From: Ecdyonurus torrentis
Taxonomy: Eukaryota > Arthropoda > Insecta > Ephemeroptera > Heptageniidae
Assembly: GCA_949318235.1 (NCBI GenBank)
Contig: OX439127.1
Coordinates: 5,166,932 to 5,230,931 of the forward strand
Direction: 5' to 3'
Length of the DNA: 64,000 nt
Within the stretch, counting starts at the first letter, position 1; every line of letters starts with the position of its first letter. A program made the position numbers and the translations under genes. Of this stretch, positions 54,392 through 64,000 are shown one piece after another. Below the pieces are notes generated by a model, which saw only the letters and a list, made by a program, of their open reading frames with translations, made no database searches and was not told the origin of the DNA.

Positions 54392-55452
54392 TCATTACGT
54401 CACACTGAATGCGCTTCGACGCCATATTAAAGCAATGAATAACATCGCTAAGCATAGGACAAATTTGATTTTTTTTATTAGATTTTTTATTTGATTCTTT
54501 TTTTTTTTTTTTTTTTGCTATATTCTTTTGAAAATTAGCGATTTTTTTGGTTATTGATCTGTTTCTCGCATACTTTATATAAACTATTTCAACCTGTAAT
54601 GCTCTCAGAAACATTGTTAACAGTAAGTATTTTGAAACTGGCAAGCTGTTTGTAGGTTCTCTCTCTCTCTCTCTCTCTCCTCTCTCTCTATCTCTCTCTC
54701 TTTTTAATATTATTATTTTTCATCCTTCGTAATATTTTACATTAATTGTTCATTCCAAAATTTAACTTGTAATTCGTAGCTATATGTTCTTTATTTTTGT
54801 TACAATCACGTCTGCAAGATGCAACTTACAAATTTACTGTCAAAGCTTATAAATTGCATTGAATCGATATATATATATATATATATACACACGAAGCCTT
54901 AATGTAACTTTGCGAGTTCTAGCTGGATAATTTTGATTTTTAGTGCATTTAGGACACAATTCACGATTGAAATCTCTCAGATGCACTTTGTAGAACATTT
55001 CAAATAAAACTGATAAAATTTTAGAAAAAGTGTAAGATATTGCAACGTTGTGCATTGCCTCCCCACCGTATATGCATGTTAAATTTGTGTTTTGTAAATG
55101 TCGTATGTCGGCTTCGTAATAAGGGACTTTGTCTTATTGTTGCAACTATTGATGGTTAGGTTGCGGCAGTGATTTATTTATTTTTACCAATCCATTTTAG
55201 AACAGATACAAAATATTGTTCAAAAATTTTAAAATTTCTGGCAAAAATGTTACAAACATGTGAAGTAAAAAAAAAAATCAAATCAAATTAATATTGTGTA
55301 TCGTGTACCGTATTATCTGTACTGTATTTTATGTACCGGATTATGTTTATCGTATTTTGTGTACCGTATTCAAACTGTTTGTCATTTCCTTATGCTATTT
55401 AGTGCTCACATATGGCGTCAAATGTAGCATGAACAACTACAACCCTATTTAA
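54392..55452 (+). mobile_element. Long MITE-A-related element in G2
   Basis: Paralog of 47645-48703. Left end TACGTCACACTGAATGCGC; right end TGCTCACATATGGCGTCA to CTACAACCCTATTT. A (TA)n tract lies at 54869-54888. The minus-strand open frame near 54840-55055 is interrupted by a stop in the G3 copy and is not called as a gene. Confidence 0.5.
54658..54702. repeat. TC-rich tract in G2
   Basis: TC repeat with CCTC and TATC interruptions. Confidence 0.9.
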
Positions 55453-55897
55453 AAAATTTTCTGTCTTAAGCAAGATCTAAAAAGCTGACATATAATAGCG
55501 GCAGAAAGAGGATGTAATTTTACACTACTGTAATTATGAATGCAATATTATTTCTTTTTTTTTTGTATTAATAAGCGTTTTATTAAAATAAAAAATTATT
55601 ATATAAATTATTTTAATTAAAAAATAATTTAATAAGAATTTATGTTAACTTTTTAAAAAAATTTATGGAATCATTTTCACAACAGGGGTGGCAAAATTTT
55701 ATTAATAAATTGTAAAAAAATATGTATTTAAAAAATATATTATTTTATTTTAGTTTTGTTTTTTACAAAATTTGTAATATTAACAAACAGGAAATTGTTT
55801 GTAATAATTTAAGTTATTTGACTAAGATTTTTATTTTGAAATCATATCTTTTATCTTCAACAAGAACACTTATAAGCACAAGAGGGATTGAATCATC

Positions 55898-55954
<57 letters not shown>
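55898..55954. repeat. (TC)n tract at the end of G2
   Basis: About 56 bases of pure TC. Confidence 0.95.
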
Positions 55955-55958
<4 letters not shown>

Positions 55959-56222
55959 ATTTTGATTCATTGTCATATGAAAGATAATAGTAGCAGCTAC
56001 CTATAATACAATTTGCAGAATCCGTGACCATCAGATAAGAGAGAAAAAAAATATTGAAATTTATATGGGTTCTTATGAGTTATGAGACTAAAACATCAAA
56101 ATGCCATAAAATCATAATTTAAAATCTAGCATCGGGAAACCATTTTTTTTTTAATTTTTTTTTTAAGATTTTGAAGCTAGCTTATCCTAATAGCTCACCG
56201 TGCGTATTTTACTTTTTATTCA

Positions 56223-57587
56223 TTCAAATCTCAGCGATTATTTTGGTGATTGATATTTTTCTCGCATACTTTATAAAAATATAAACTATTTCAACCTGTA
56301 AAGCTCTCAGAAACATTTTTAACAGTATTTTGAAATTAACAAGCAGTTTGTAGGTTCTCGCTCTCTCACCTTATCTCTCTCTCTCTCTCTCTTTTTAATC
56401 TTATTATTTTTCATCCTTTGTAATATTTCATTAATTTTTCATTCCATAATTTAACTTGTAATTCGTAGCTATATGTTCTTTATTTTTGTTACAATCACGT
56501 CTGCAAGATGCAACTTACAAATTTACTGTCAAAGCTTATAATTTTTTTTTGAATCGATATACTATATATATACACACGAAGCCTTATGTACCTTGCCGAG
56601 TTCTAGCTGCATAAGTTTGATTTTTAGTGCATTTAGGACACAATTAGCGATTGAAATCTCTCAGATGCACTTTGTAGAACATTTCAAATAAAACTGATAA
56701 AATTTTAGAAAAGTGTAAGATATTGCAACGTTGTGCAATACCTCCCCGTATATGCATGAGTGCAATGGTTAAATTTGTGTCTTGAAAATGTCGTATGTCA
56801 GCTTCGTAATAAGGGACTTTGTCTTATTGTTGCAACTATTGATGGTTAGGTTGGGGCAAAGATTTATTTATTTTTACCAATCCATTTTAGAACAGATACA
56901 AAATATTGTTCAAAAATTTAAAATTTCTGGCAAAAATGTTGCAAACCTGTAAAGTAAAAAAAAAAAAAAAAAATCATATTTATATTGTGCATCGTGTACC
57001 GTATTAGGTGTACTGTATTTTATGTACCGTATTATGTTTATCGTATTTTGTGTACCTTATTCAAACTGTTTGACATTTTCTTATGCTATTTAGTGCTCAC
57101 ATATGGCGTCAAATGTAGCATGAACAACTACAACCCTATTTTAACATTTTTCTGTCTTAAGCAAGATCTAAAAAGCTGATATATTTTTTATAATAGCGGC
57201 AGAAAGAGGATGTAATTTTACACTACTGTAATTATGAATGCAACTTTATTTCTTTTTTTTTTTTGGTAATAATAAACGTTTAAAAAAAATTATATTATAA
57301 ATTATTTAAATTAAAAAAAATTTAATAATAATTTATGTTTACTTTTTAAAAAATTTTATGCAATCATTTTCACAACAGGGTGGCAAAATTTTATTAATAA
57401 ATTGTTAAAAAATTTATATATAAAATATTTTTTTTATCTTAGTTTTATTTTTTATTTTTTACAAAATTTGTAATATAAACAAACAGGAAATTGTTTGTAA
57501 TAATTTAAGTTATTTGAATAAGATTTTTATTTTGAAATCATTTCTTTTATCTTCAACAAGAACACTTTTAAGCACAAGAGGGATTGA

Positions 57588-57644
<57 letters not shown>

Positions 57645-57860
57645 ATTTTGATTCATTGTCATATGAAAGTTAATAGTAGCAGCTACCTATAATACAATTT
57701 GCAAAATCTGTGACCATCAGATAAGAGAGAAAAAAATTATTGAAATTAACATGGGTTCTTATGATATGAGTTATGAGACTAAAACTGCAAAATGTCATAA
57801 AATCATAATTTTAAATCTAGCATCACTAAACTAATGATTACTAACTGAGTTTTAACATAC
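56223..57860 (+). repeat. Segmental duplication G3 (5'-truncated)
   Basis: Third copy of G, starting inside the long MITE-A-related element (TTTTGGTGATTGATATTTTTC) and running to the R3 boundary. It contains TC tracts at 56373-56393 and 57592-57641. The join at about 56140-56222 is unique sequence (ATTTTGAAGCTAGCTTATCC). Confidence 0.9.
57592..57641. repeat. (TC)n tract at the end of G3
   Basis: About 49 bases of pure TC. Confidence 0.95.
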
Positions 57861-57863
57861 ATA

Positions 57864-58563
57864 GTGTGTATGAGGATGACGTCATATTTAGTGTGCGTGG
57901 AGGCCATACGAGCTGTATGGCCGAGTGGTGAAGGCAGCTGACTCGCAACTCTGTACTCCTCACCGAGTATAGGTTCGAGCCACTGCTGGGTGCGTACGTG
58001 AAGTGTGAGAGCACAACACGTTGCACGATGCATGTTTACATGCATTCCATGACGACGCACAGTATTCGGGAGGTGCATGATTGAAGTGATTGCACCGACC
58101 AGCCTGCCTAGATGTTTTCACGGTTTCTCTAGGCTGTCATGGCGAATGCCTGGCTGTGTACTTAGGCCGTGGCCGGCCTGTGTGTGCTTTTCCATTAATT
58201 GGAAAGTCCTTACCTGTCGATAAGACAATATCTTGACTGGGACTGGGATTTGTGTATAGCACAATAACACAATATGGCAAGCAAAAAAAAAAAAAAAAAA
58301 AAAAAAAAAGCATAGGACAAACTTGGTTTTGGTCAATTTTCTTTTGGAAATATGTTAAATTTTTGTTAATGTTATTTTTCTCACATACTTGAGATAATAA
58401 TTCAGCATATTTACAGCAACAATGCTATCAAAAATATTGCATAGAGTTTTTAAACTTTATGCAAGTAAAGTAAAAATAAAAGTAAAATGAGTTATTTTCC
58501 TACGCCACCCATGTTATTGAGTTATCCAACATGGCGTCGACTTTAAAATGAATGAATACACCC
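57864..58563 (+). mobile_element. MITE-A copy interrupted by a SINE-C (R3)
   Basis: Left part GTGTGTATGAGGATGACGTC (octamer 57877-57884) to GGAGGCCATAC. Right part resumes at GCATAGGACAAACTTGG and runs to ATACACCCTATA. Compared with R2, the 24 bases from TGGAGTAG to TTGCTGA are missing at the SINE junction. Confidence 0.9.
57909..58310 (+). mobile_element. SINE-C copy 9, most complete
   Basis: GAGCTGTATGGCCGAGTGGTG (A box), AGGTTCGAGCCACTGCTGGG (B box, intact), full body including GTGCATGATTGAAGTG, TGTACTTAGGCCGTGGCC and CTGTCGATAAGACAATATC, and a poly(A) tail of about 27. Absent from R2 and R1, so it arrived after the R duplications. Of all copies here it is the likeliest to keep a working pol III promoter. 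Confidence 0.93.
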
Positions 58564-58594
58564 TATATAATACTTATACTATGGTATTATGCAC

Positions 58595-58815
58595 AGACAA
58601 AAACAAATACGTAATATTTATGCTAGATCGTTTTCAGCACAATTTGATCAATACAGCATAAATTATGCTTAATTACTGCATAATAATTATGATATATATA
58701 TAGCATAATTATTAAGTTCTACAGCATAACGTTGTTCTAATTTAGCATAGTTTATTCTTTAATGACATAAATGCAGCATAAATTACGTAATTTATACTTT
58801 GCATTGTAAGTTTTG
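58595..58815 (+). mobile_element. MITE-D copy (R3)
   Basis: CACAGACAAAAACAAATACG start; GCATAAATTATGCTTAATTA, GCATAATTATTAAG, TTTAGCATAGTTTATTC, CAGCATAAATTACG; TACTTTGC end. Partner of 49782-50000. Confidence 0.85.
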
Positions 58816-59314
58816 TTACGTCAAAAACATTGAGTGACTTTTTTTTTTTTTTTTTTCGCTTTTGTGATTTTAACTTTGCAATTAACTCAGGTGTGTACCT
58901 AAGTAATTAAGTAATAGGCAACCTGTGCTACATAAATGACCATAAATTTGTCTGATCTACAAGAGAACATCATATAAAGTATCCAAGGTATCACTATCAA
59001 CCTATCATCTTTGATTTCACTATCAATCAAATATTCAATTCCTATATAATTAAATAAATTAAAATATTGCCATATATAATTTTGCTGTGACAAAATAGTA
59101 CTAAAAGTAAGCCGGCGAAATATTTGCTATAAAATTTTAATATTATTTTTACGTTACAAAGCTTCATTGCACTATAAAATATTATATAAAATATAATGGT
59201 GGCTATCGGTAAAAGAAAAAAAAAAAAAAACTTTCTTTAATGTTTAAACACTTTTAATTCAAAGTGTGCAGGGCCCTTTCTTGATTAATTAATGCCTTTC
59301 TGCAGTAATTTTCA

Positions 59315-59355
<41 letters not shown>

Positions 59356-60054
59356 GCTAAAAACATGCTATTTATGTTTTCTCTTTGAAGAAAATTTGGA
59401 ATTTTTTTTCTTTGTGTTTAAAATTTTTATATTTATATTATATATATTGCTTTCACATGAGCACTGCTCACTGATTACAAATATGGAATATGCGACCAAT
59501 ATAATATATGAAATAATATACCAAGGATGCGAGCTACTAATGACAAACAATGTAATAATATATTGCACCATCAGCGCGTGATTGCCTCATAATAACATTG
59601 CAATATTTAGTTCTACTTTTGAAAGTAAAATATTATCACAATTCAGTGTACTTAGCATCTTGGTTCTTATACAAAATTCCGAGAAATAAAATGTATTAAT
59701 ATTTATACTATCCATGCTGTATAAATATCCCATCACTTCCTACTATAAACATGATATATCTCATCAACTATTTTTAATAAATAAAAAATTATCTATGTTC
59801 ATATTTTGCTTTCTTAGAAAAAAGACGACAAAAAACACACAAAACATTGGTGAATATTACCTGTGCAGAAAACTTTATGCTCTCTTGAACTGCGTGGTGA
59901 AAATATTATTTCACTTATGGATGCTTTTAGTCATGTAATGCATGCTAATATAAACTCTATTGACGTTTCTATACTCCACGTGGACTAGTATTGATTGCTC
60001 TCTTTCATGCAATATTTCCTTTCTTTTATATCTTTAGTACAAAGAATAAAATAT

Positions 60055-60560
60055 ATAATTTATGTCATTATAGCACATAGTATAAATTATGCTGAATTAG
60101 AATATCATTAATAATTATGCTGTACAACATAATATTGATAATATTGTTTCATATTTATTATGCAAGCTCGTTCTGCAAAGTCAGACTTCCGGCGCAACTT
60201 TTGTGTCGATATGGTCCTTTGTTATAACAGCTGATTATGACTTCGTTACCTGTTTACCTCGTTTATTCATATGGTTGATCATTATTATATCTTCGTTTAG
60301 AACTTTGAACTTGATAAGAATGAAAGAAACTTCACACAAAAAAGTTCCATGCTCTTCATGTGACTCAATTTTTGTCAATTTTGTTAGCTCAAAAAACAAG
60401 ATTAACCAATGAATGTGTCGTATTTTGTTGGTCAGCCAATCACTGTTGTTAAGATTCACTTTACTTTACAGAACAAGCTTATGTATAGCATAGACTATGT
60501 TATTTTGAGAAAATTGGGATCGAAATGAGCTGGCATAAATTATATGTCGTTATTTTTGTA
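60055..60560 (-). mobile_element. MITE-D copy split by a 313-bp insertion (R3)
   Basis: ATTTATGTCATTATAGCACA, ATAAATTATGCTGAATTAG, TTATGCTGTACAACATAATA, then the insertion, then TATAGCATAGACTATG and GGCATAAATTATATG. Partner of 51262-51450. Confidence 0.8.
60166..60478. mobile_element. Recent inverted-repeat element, unknown family
   Basis: Left end GCTCGTTCTGCAAAGTCAGA and right end (reverse complement GCTTGTTCTGTAAAGTAAAG) match at most of the first 16 positions. The flanks TTATGCAA and TTATGTAT suggest an 8-bp duplication that has mutated. R2 reads straight through (ATTATGCAATATATAGC at 51350), so the insertion is specific to R3. The interior has GATTGGCTGACCAACAAAAT-type words on the minus strand and no transposase frame; the small open frames here are not recognisable. 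Confidence 0.75.
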
Positions 60561-61024
60561 CACACGTAATCGTTGATGAAAAATTCTAAACATTTTCTAA
60601 GATAAGTTTGCTTTCAGTATTCCTGATATTTTCGTTCTAAGTTTTCTAAGAAAGTCATTGTTTCTTTATTACAATATGTGTTTCATTTTTTTTTTTTTTT
60701 TAATGTTTGTTACTGGTAAAAAAAACCCTTTTTTTATTATTATAACTTTTACTAATCTAAGATAAGTGTTATAATAATTGACATTAAATTACTAAATGGT
60801 ATCACAACAACCGTTTTCTAAAAATACAAAAACCAAACAAAAAACACACAATCAAATATGGTTTCACATACTCAAATAAAGCTACACGAAAATAAAGCTT
60901 CGATGCTGTTTTCTATCGTGCATTTGGTTAGTTACCGATATTACATAATTATAACATTTTTTTACTACATTTATAAATTTTAATAATATATAATTTGTCA
61001 TGCTAAAATCAAGCATTTTTGTCA

Positions 61025-61043
61025 TCTCTCTCTCTCTCTCTCT
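61025..61043. repeat. Short (TC)n tract (R3)
   Basis: About 19 bases, then TTTACCCCCCTCTC; counterpart of 51895-51922. Confidence 0.85.
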
Positions 61044-61194
61044 TTCTTTACCCCCCTCTCTTTCTCCCCCTCTCAAAGTATCTTCAATTCTTCAAGCATT
61101 CTATAAATATTTCACGCTATATTATCAATAGTGCAGTTGCAATTAATTGCGCTCTAGCGCCATGTTTCAGCACATAAATACAATGCCCAGAAAA

Positions 61195-61410
61195 CTGATA
61201 AAAATAAGTACGTAATAATCATGCTTTCTCATTTTCAGCACAATATATTTGATACAGCATAATCTATGTTATACCGCATAACTACTTATATCATACATTT
61301 TATATTATGCTGCATAGCTATTTAAATTGTTCTATTTTAGCATTATTTATGCTACATAATAACACAAATTGAGCATAAATTGCGTAATCTTTTCTTTCCA
61401 TGTAAAAGAC
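61195..61410 (+). mobile_element. MITE-D copy (R3)
   Basis: AAAACTGATAAAAATAAGTACG, TTTTCAGCACAATATATTTG, ATTATGCTGCATAGC, TTTAGCATTATTTATGC, GAGCATAAATTGCG. Partner of 52055-52275. Confidence 0.8.
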
Positions 61411-61671
61411 AAACTTCGCTTTCGGTCATTTTTATAGAGAAATTATTGTAATTTTAAAATTTTATTATTTTTCTTTACTATTAATTATATGTTTTGAAGT
61501 AATTTTAGATTTGACTTACAAAAGTCTTCTGTACATAGATATTAACGAATATTTACTAATTTTAGTGAGTAATAAGTCACATCTTATTTTATTTAGTTGT
61601 CAATGTTATTTTCTGACCAAGTATGACGTCAAAGCGCATGTATAGGGACACCGCCCTGAATCCCTTAGCTA

Positions 61672-61749
61672 TCATACAAGCACACCACGCTCTGTTTTAA
61701 CTTCATTATCGTCTGCAAAATATACGCACAAAGAAAGAGCTTCACTCAT
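61672..61749 (-). other. Conserved mini-ORF, R3 copy
   Basis: 25 codons, one base different from 33141-33218 (arginine to cysteine at residue 8). It ends in TGA like R1. Confidence 0.25.
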
Positions 61750-61894
61750 GCACAAAAGATCGTTTGTTAGCTGCAATTCATAAAGCGTGCAGTGTTGATT
61801 AATATAATATGCATCTTAAACTTTGATAATGTAAAAGCAACGATACAGTTTGTAATTTATAATTATGTTTTATTGTCTGGAATTGAGTTTAAGT

Positions 61895-62074
61895 GTGTAT
61901 GAACATGATACTGAATGCGCTTGGACGCCATACTGGAGCAATTAATAACATAGCTTGCAATTTTGGCTATTTTCTTTGGATTTTTTTTTTATAATTACTA
62001 TTTTTTATTTTTCTCACATACTTGAAAACCTAATTCAACCTGTCAGCAGAATCAATGCTCTCAACAATATTGTT
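61895..62074 (+). mobile_element. MITE-A, 3'-truncated (R3)
   Basis: AGTGTGTATGAACATGATACT to CTCTCAACAATATTG, where a truncated MITE-B follows directly (TTAAAGGAATAGACC). Partner of 52774-52982. Confidence 0.82.
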
Positions 62075-62290
62075 AAAGGAATAGACCAGAGAAAAACATA
62101 TGCATTTATATCACAAAACACTTGATAGGATTTACAAAAATAACTTTAGTTTGGCTCAAAACTCAACAGTAGCTCCATAGCAGTGATCAGAATATTCGAT
62201 TTATGCAACCCGCACATCATTTTCATACTAATTTTTGCATGTTTTTGACGTCATAAACATGAATTTTCACGCAAATTGCATACTAATTGT
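62073..62290 (-). mobile_element. MITE-B, truncated (R3)
   Basis: TTAAAGGAATAGACCAGAGA end, then CACTTGATAGGATTT, octamer 62246-62253, and a break after GCAAATTGCATACT. Confidence 0.85.
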
Positions 62291-62439
62291 AAAGTTATTC
62301 ACTACACAGTTCAAATGTACAGAAGATAAATACACTTATGTTTTACAAAATCACAACATTTGTGTTCTACATTATAACAAGTATTTCGTACAAGATAACT
62401 TACATGATTTACTGTAGAGAGAGGTGTTTGCTTCATATA

Positions 62440-62743
62440 GGGTGGTCTATGCATTTATGTTAAAGTCGACGCCATGTTGGATAACTTAATAACATGGGTG
62501 GCATAGGAAAAAAAATCATTTTGCCAGTTTAAAACCACTATGCAATATTTTTGAGAGTATTGATGCTGTAAATATGTTGAATTAGTATCTCAAGAATGTG
62601 AGAAAAATAACAAATAACAAAAAATTAACCAATTTCCCAAAGAAAATTGGCTTAAAGGAAGTTTGTCCTATGCTAAGCAATTGAATGCACTACTCCAGTA
62701 TGGCCTCCAAGCGCAATAAATATGACGTCAACCGCATACACCC
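62440..62743 (-). mobile_element. MITE-A copy with a paralogous empty site
   Basis: 304 bp, GGGTGGTCTATGC to GCATACACCC, flanked by TATA at 62436-62439 and 62744-62747. R2 has CTTCATATAATCCC at 53673-53686 with one TATA, so the insertion and a 4-bp TATA duplication are direct observations. Octamer at 62723-62730. Confidence 0.96.
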
Positions 62744-63189
62744 TATAATCCCGCGTCATCCGTGCTGGGCTATAAGATATGAGACAAAGTAGAGCAACAT
62801 AATATAACCAGTAAATCCTCTTATTCAAATACAAAAATTCTTTTAATTTATTTTGTTAATATTATAGTTTAACGTAGAGGGTGATTGACTTTGACCAGAA
62901 ATCGTTAAAAGAGGAATTTTATATTTTCACAGTACTTCTTTATAAAGTACATTATTGCTGGCAACACAAAGTTTGTATAGTGTTTAACACGCTATTTTCA
63001 AATAAAAGCGAGAAAATTCAAAGAAAAATATTTACTGAACAAAGTTTTAATATTATTATTATAAAAAAGTTTCTATTTTGACCAAAATTTGACGTTAAAA
63101 TTTGAATTCCCCATTTGCATGTAATCTTTAAAGTGAACCAACTAAAAAAAATACTTTGATCGCGTTTCCCATGTTTAATATATTTCGAC

Positions 63190-63357
63190 TTTTAAGTAAC
63201 ATTTCTTCTTTACTTTGTGTTAATATAATAATTTGCGACCGTCTAGTTTGCGAGATATCAGTCGGTCCCCTACCCCCTTAAAGTGGAATATCTTATAAAT
63301 ATTATTCGTGTTATATATCACATGTTTACGTAACTAAACTTTTAAGTAACATTTCTT

Positions 63358-63405
<48 letters not shown>

Positions 63406-63602
63406 TTGCGACCGTCTAGTTTGCGAGATATCCGTCGGTCTCCTACCCCCTTAAAGTGGAATATCTTATAAATATTATTCGTGTTATCACATGTTTACGT
63501 AACTAAATTTTTAAGTAACGTTTCTTCTTTTTTTATATAAATATATTATAATTTGCGACTGTCTAGTTTGCGAGATATCAGTTAGTCAACTACCCCCTTA
63601 AA
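63190..63602 (+). repeat. Three-unit minisatellite, about 150 bp per unit
   Basis: Units start TTTTAAGTAACATTTCTTC at about 63190, 63340 and 63509. Each contains GCGACCGTCTAGTTTGCGAG, ATATC, a GGTC-CTACCCCCTTAAA block and AATATTATTCGTGTTAT. A (TA)n of about 38 (63361-63399) sits in unit 2. The third unit is cut off by the MITE-B. An inverted single unit is at 25607-25690. Confidence 0.9.
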
Positions 63603-63612
63603 ATGGAATAAC

Positions 63613-63957
63613 TTAAAGGCATAGAAAACATGAAACAACATGTTCCTTTTTAATCATTAAACACAACATGAGGTCTACAAAACTGATGATAATTTTTACC
63701 AGAATGTAAATTTGGACCCACAAGAGAGCGTGAAAAAACTGTAAAGTATGCAATTTGCGTTAATAATTCTGTTTATGACGTCAGAAACAGGCAAAAATTA
63801 GTATGAAAATGTTGTGCAGGTTGCATAAATCGAAATTTTCTGATCACTGCTACAGCGCTATAGTTGAGTTTTGAGACCAATTAATGTTATTTATGTAAGT
63901 CCCATCATGTGTTTTGTGATATAAAAGCTAATGTTTTCATGTTGTCTATGCCTTTAA
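63613..63957 (+). mobile_element. MITE-B copy, complete
   Basis: TTAAAGGCATAGAAAACATG at the left and CATGTTGTCTATGCCTTTAA at the right, so the terminal inverted repeat is about 20 bases with few mismatches. TTAA on both sides. Octamer 63776-63783. Close to the copy at 14903-15236. Confidence 0.92.
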
Positions 63958-64000
63958 AGTATAATAAATAAGTTAAAAAATCATGTGATTTTAATATATT

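Larger units (their letters stand above)
53956..56131 (+). repeat. Segmental duplication G2
   Basis: Direct copy of G1 (47212-49435). Differences are mainly in poly(T), TC and TA tract lengths and scattered substitutions. Confidence 0.92.
57860..63030 (+). repeat. Segmental duplication R3
   Basis: Direct copy of R2 with three extra insertions (SINE-C at 57909, element at 60166, MITE-A at 62440). It keeps 58850-59105, which R2 has lost. It has a deletion that joins the MITE-B at 62290 to TTCACTACACAGTTC, removing the segment equivalent to 53275-53535. Confidence 0.92.

Noticed and set aside
54840..55055. Minus-strand frame containing LCPKCTKNQ, resembling a zinc-binding motif
   Set aside because: G3 has an in-frame stop and G1 loses the first cysteine; the (TA)n tract supplies much of the rest.

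Overview
This window is non-coding, strongly AT-rich animal-type nuclear DNA. I support no complete protein-coding gene, rRNA gene or functional tRNA gene in it. The grounds for calling it eukaryotic are a tRNA-derived SINE family with an A box, a B box and an A-rich tail; several hAT-type elements with 8-bp target duplications; hundreds of bases of microsatellite; many short non-autonomous inverted-repeat elements; and the lack of any long ORF or operon. The open frames in the window are short, and most of the longer ones are translations of microsatellites (Ile-Tyr, Ser-Leu, Arg-Glu, Ser-Phe-Ile-His repeats). An AT-rich invertebrate is the most likely source, but the sequence does not let me name a taxon. 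All family names below (MITE-A, B, D and so on) are my own labels.

Layout. 1-6570 is a tandem segmental duplication (units at 1 and 3683, plus a stub at 6371); the first unit carries a hAT insertion. 7-9 kb has an inverted-repeat element (family L), a MITE-D copy and a small TA-flanked MITE. 9.75-11.87 kb and 17.41-19.45 kb are direct copies of one about 2.1-kb block. Between them lie a 635-bp foldback, a 450-bp GAAT array, a MITE-A containing a MITE-B, and the first copy of a block repeated at 20.3-21.0 kb. 21-31 kb is dense in nested elements: a hAT of the GAGCTGTAAA type, SINEs, three hairpin elements and a three-level nest at 29.9-30.8 kb. 31-32 kb holds a hAT inside a MITE-D.

From 32.48 to 63.0 kb the window is dominated by one duplication complex. 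Segment R (about 4.1 kb) occurs inverted at 32.48-36.53 kb and direct at 49.44-53.94 kb and 57.86-63.0 kb. Segment G (about 2.2 kb) occurs at 47.21, 53.96 and 56.2 kb. The stretch between 36.5 and 47.2 kb carries long ATTC and TC arrays, three SINE copies, a foldback of about 940 bp with arms of about 300 bp, a TTAA-flanked element, and a MITE-D interrupted by MITE-A and another repeat. 63.2-63.6 kb is a three-unit minisatellite followed by a MITE-B.

The most informative features are the copies of a duplicated block that differ by one insertion. They give exact element boundaries, target duplications and relative ages: MITE-A at 62440-62743 against an empty site at 53679, and an element at 60166-60478 against an empty site near 51360. 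MITE-A and a rarer relative (30010-30297) share TATA target duplications and subterminal motifs. The strongest candidate for something undescribed is this MITE-A/N group, together with its longer relatives in segment G and the large number of perfect TGACGTCA octamers that A, B and their surroundings carry. Three short exon-like pieces are noted at low confidence.
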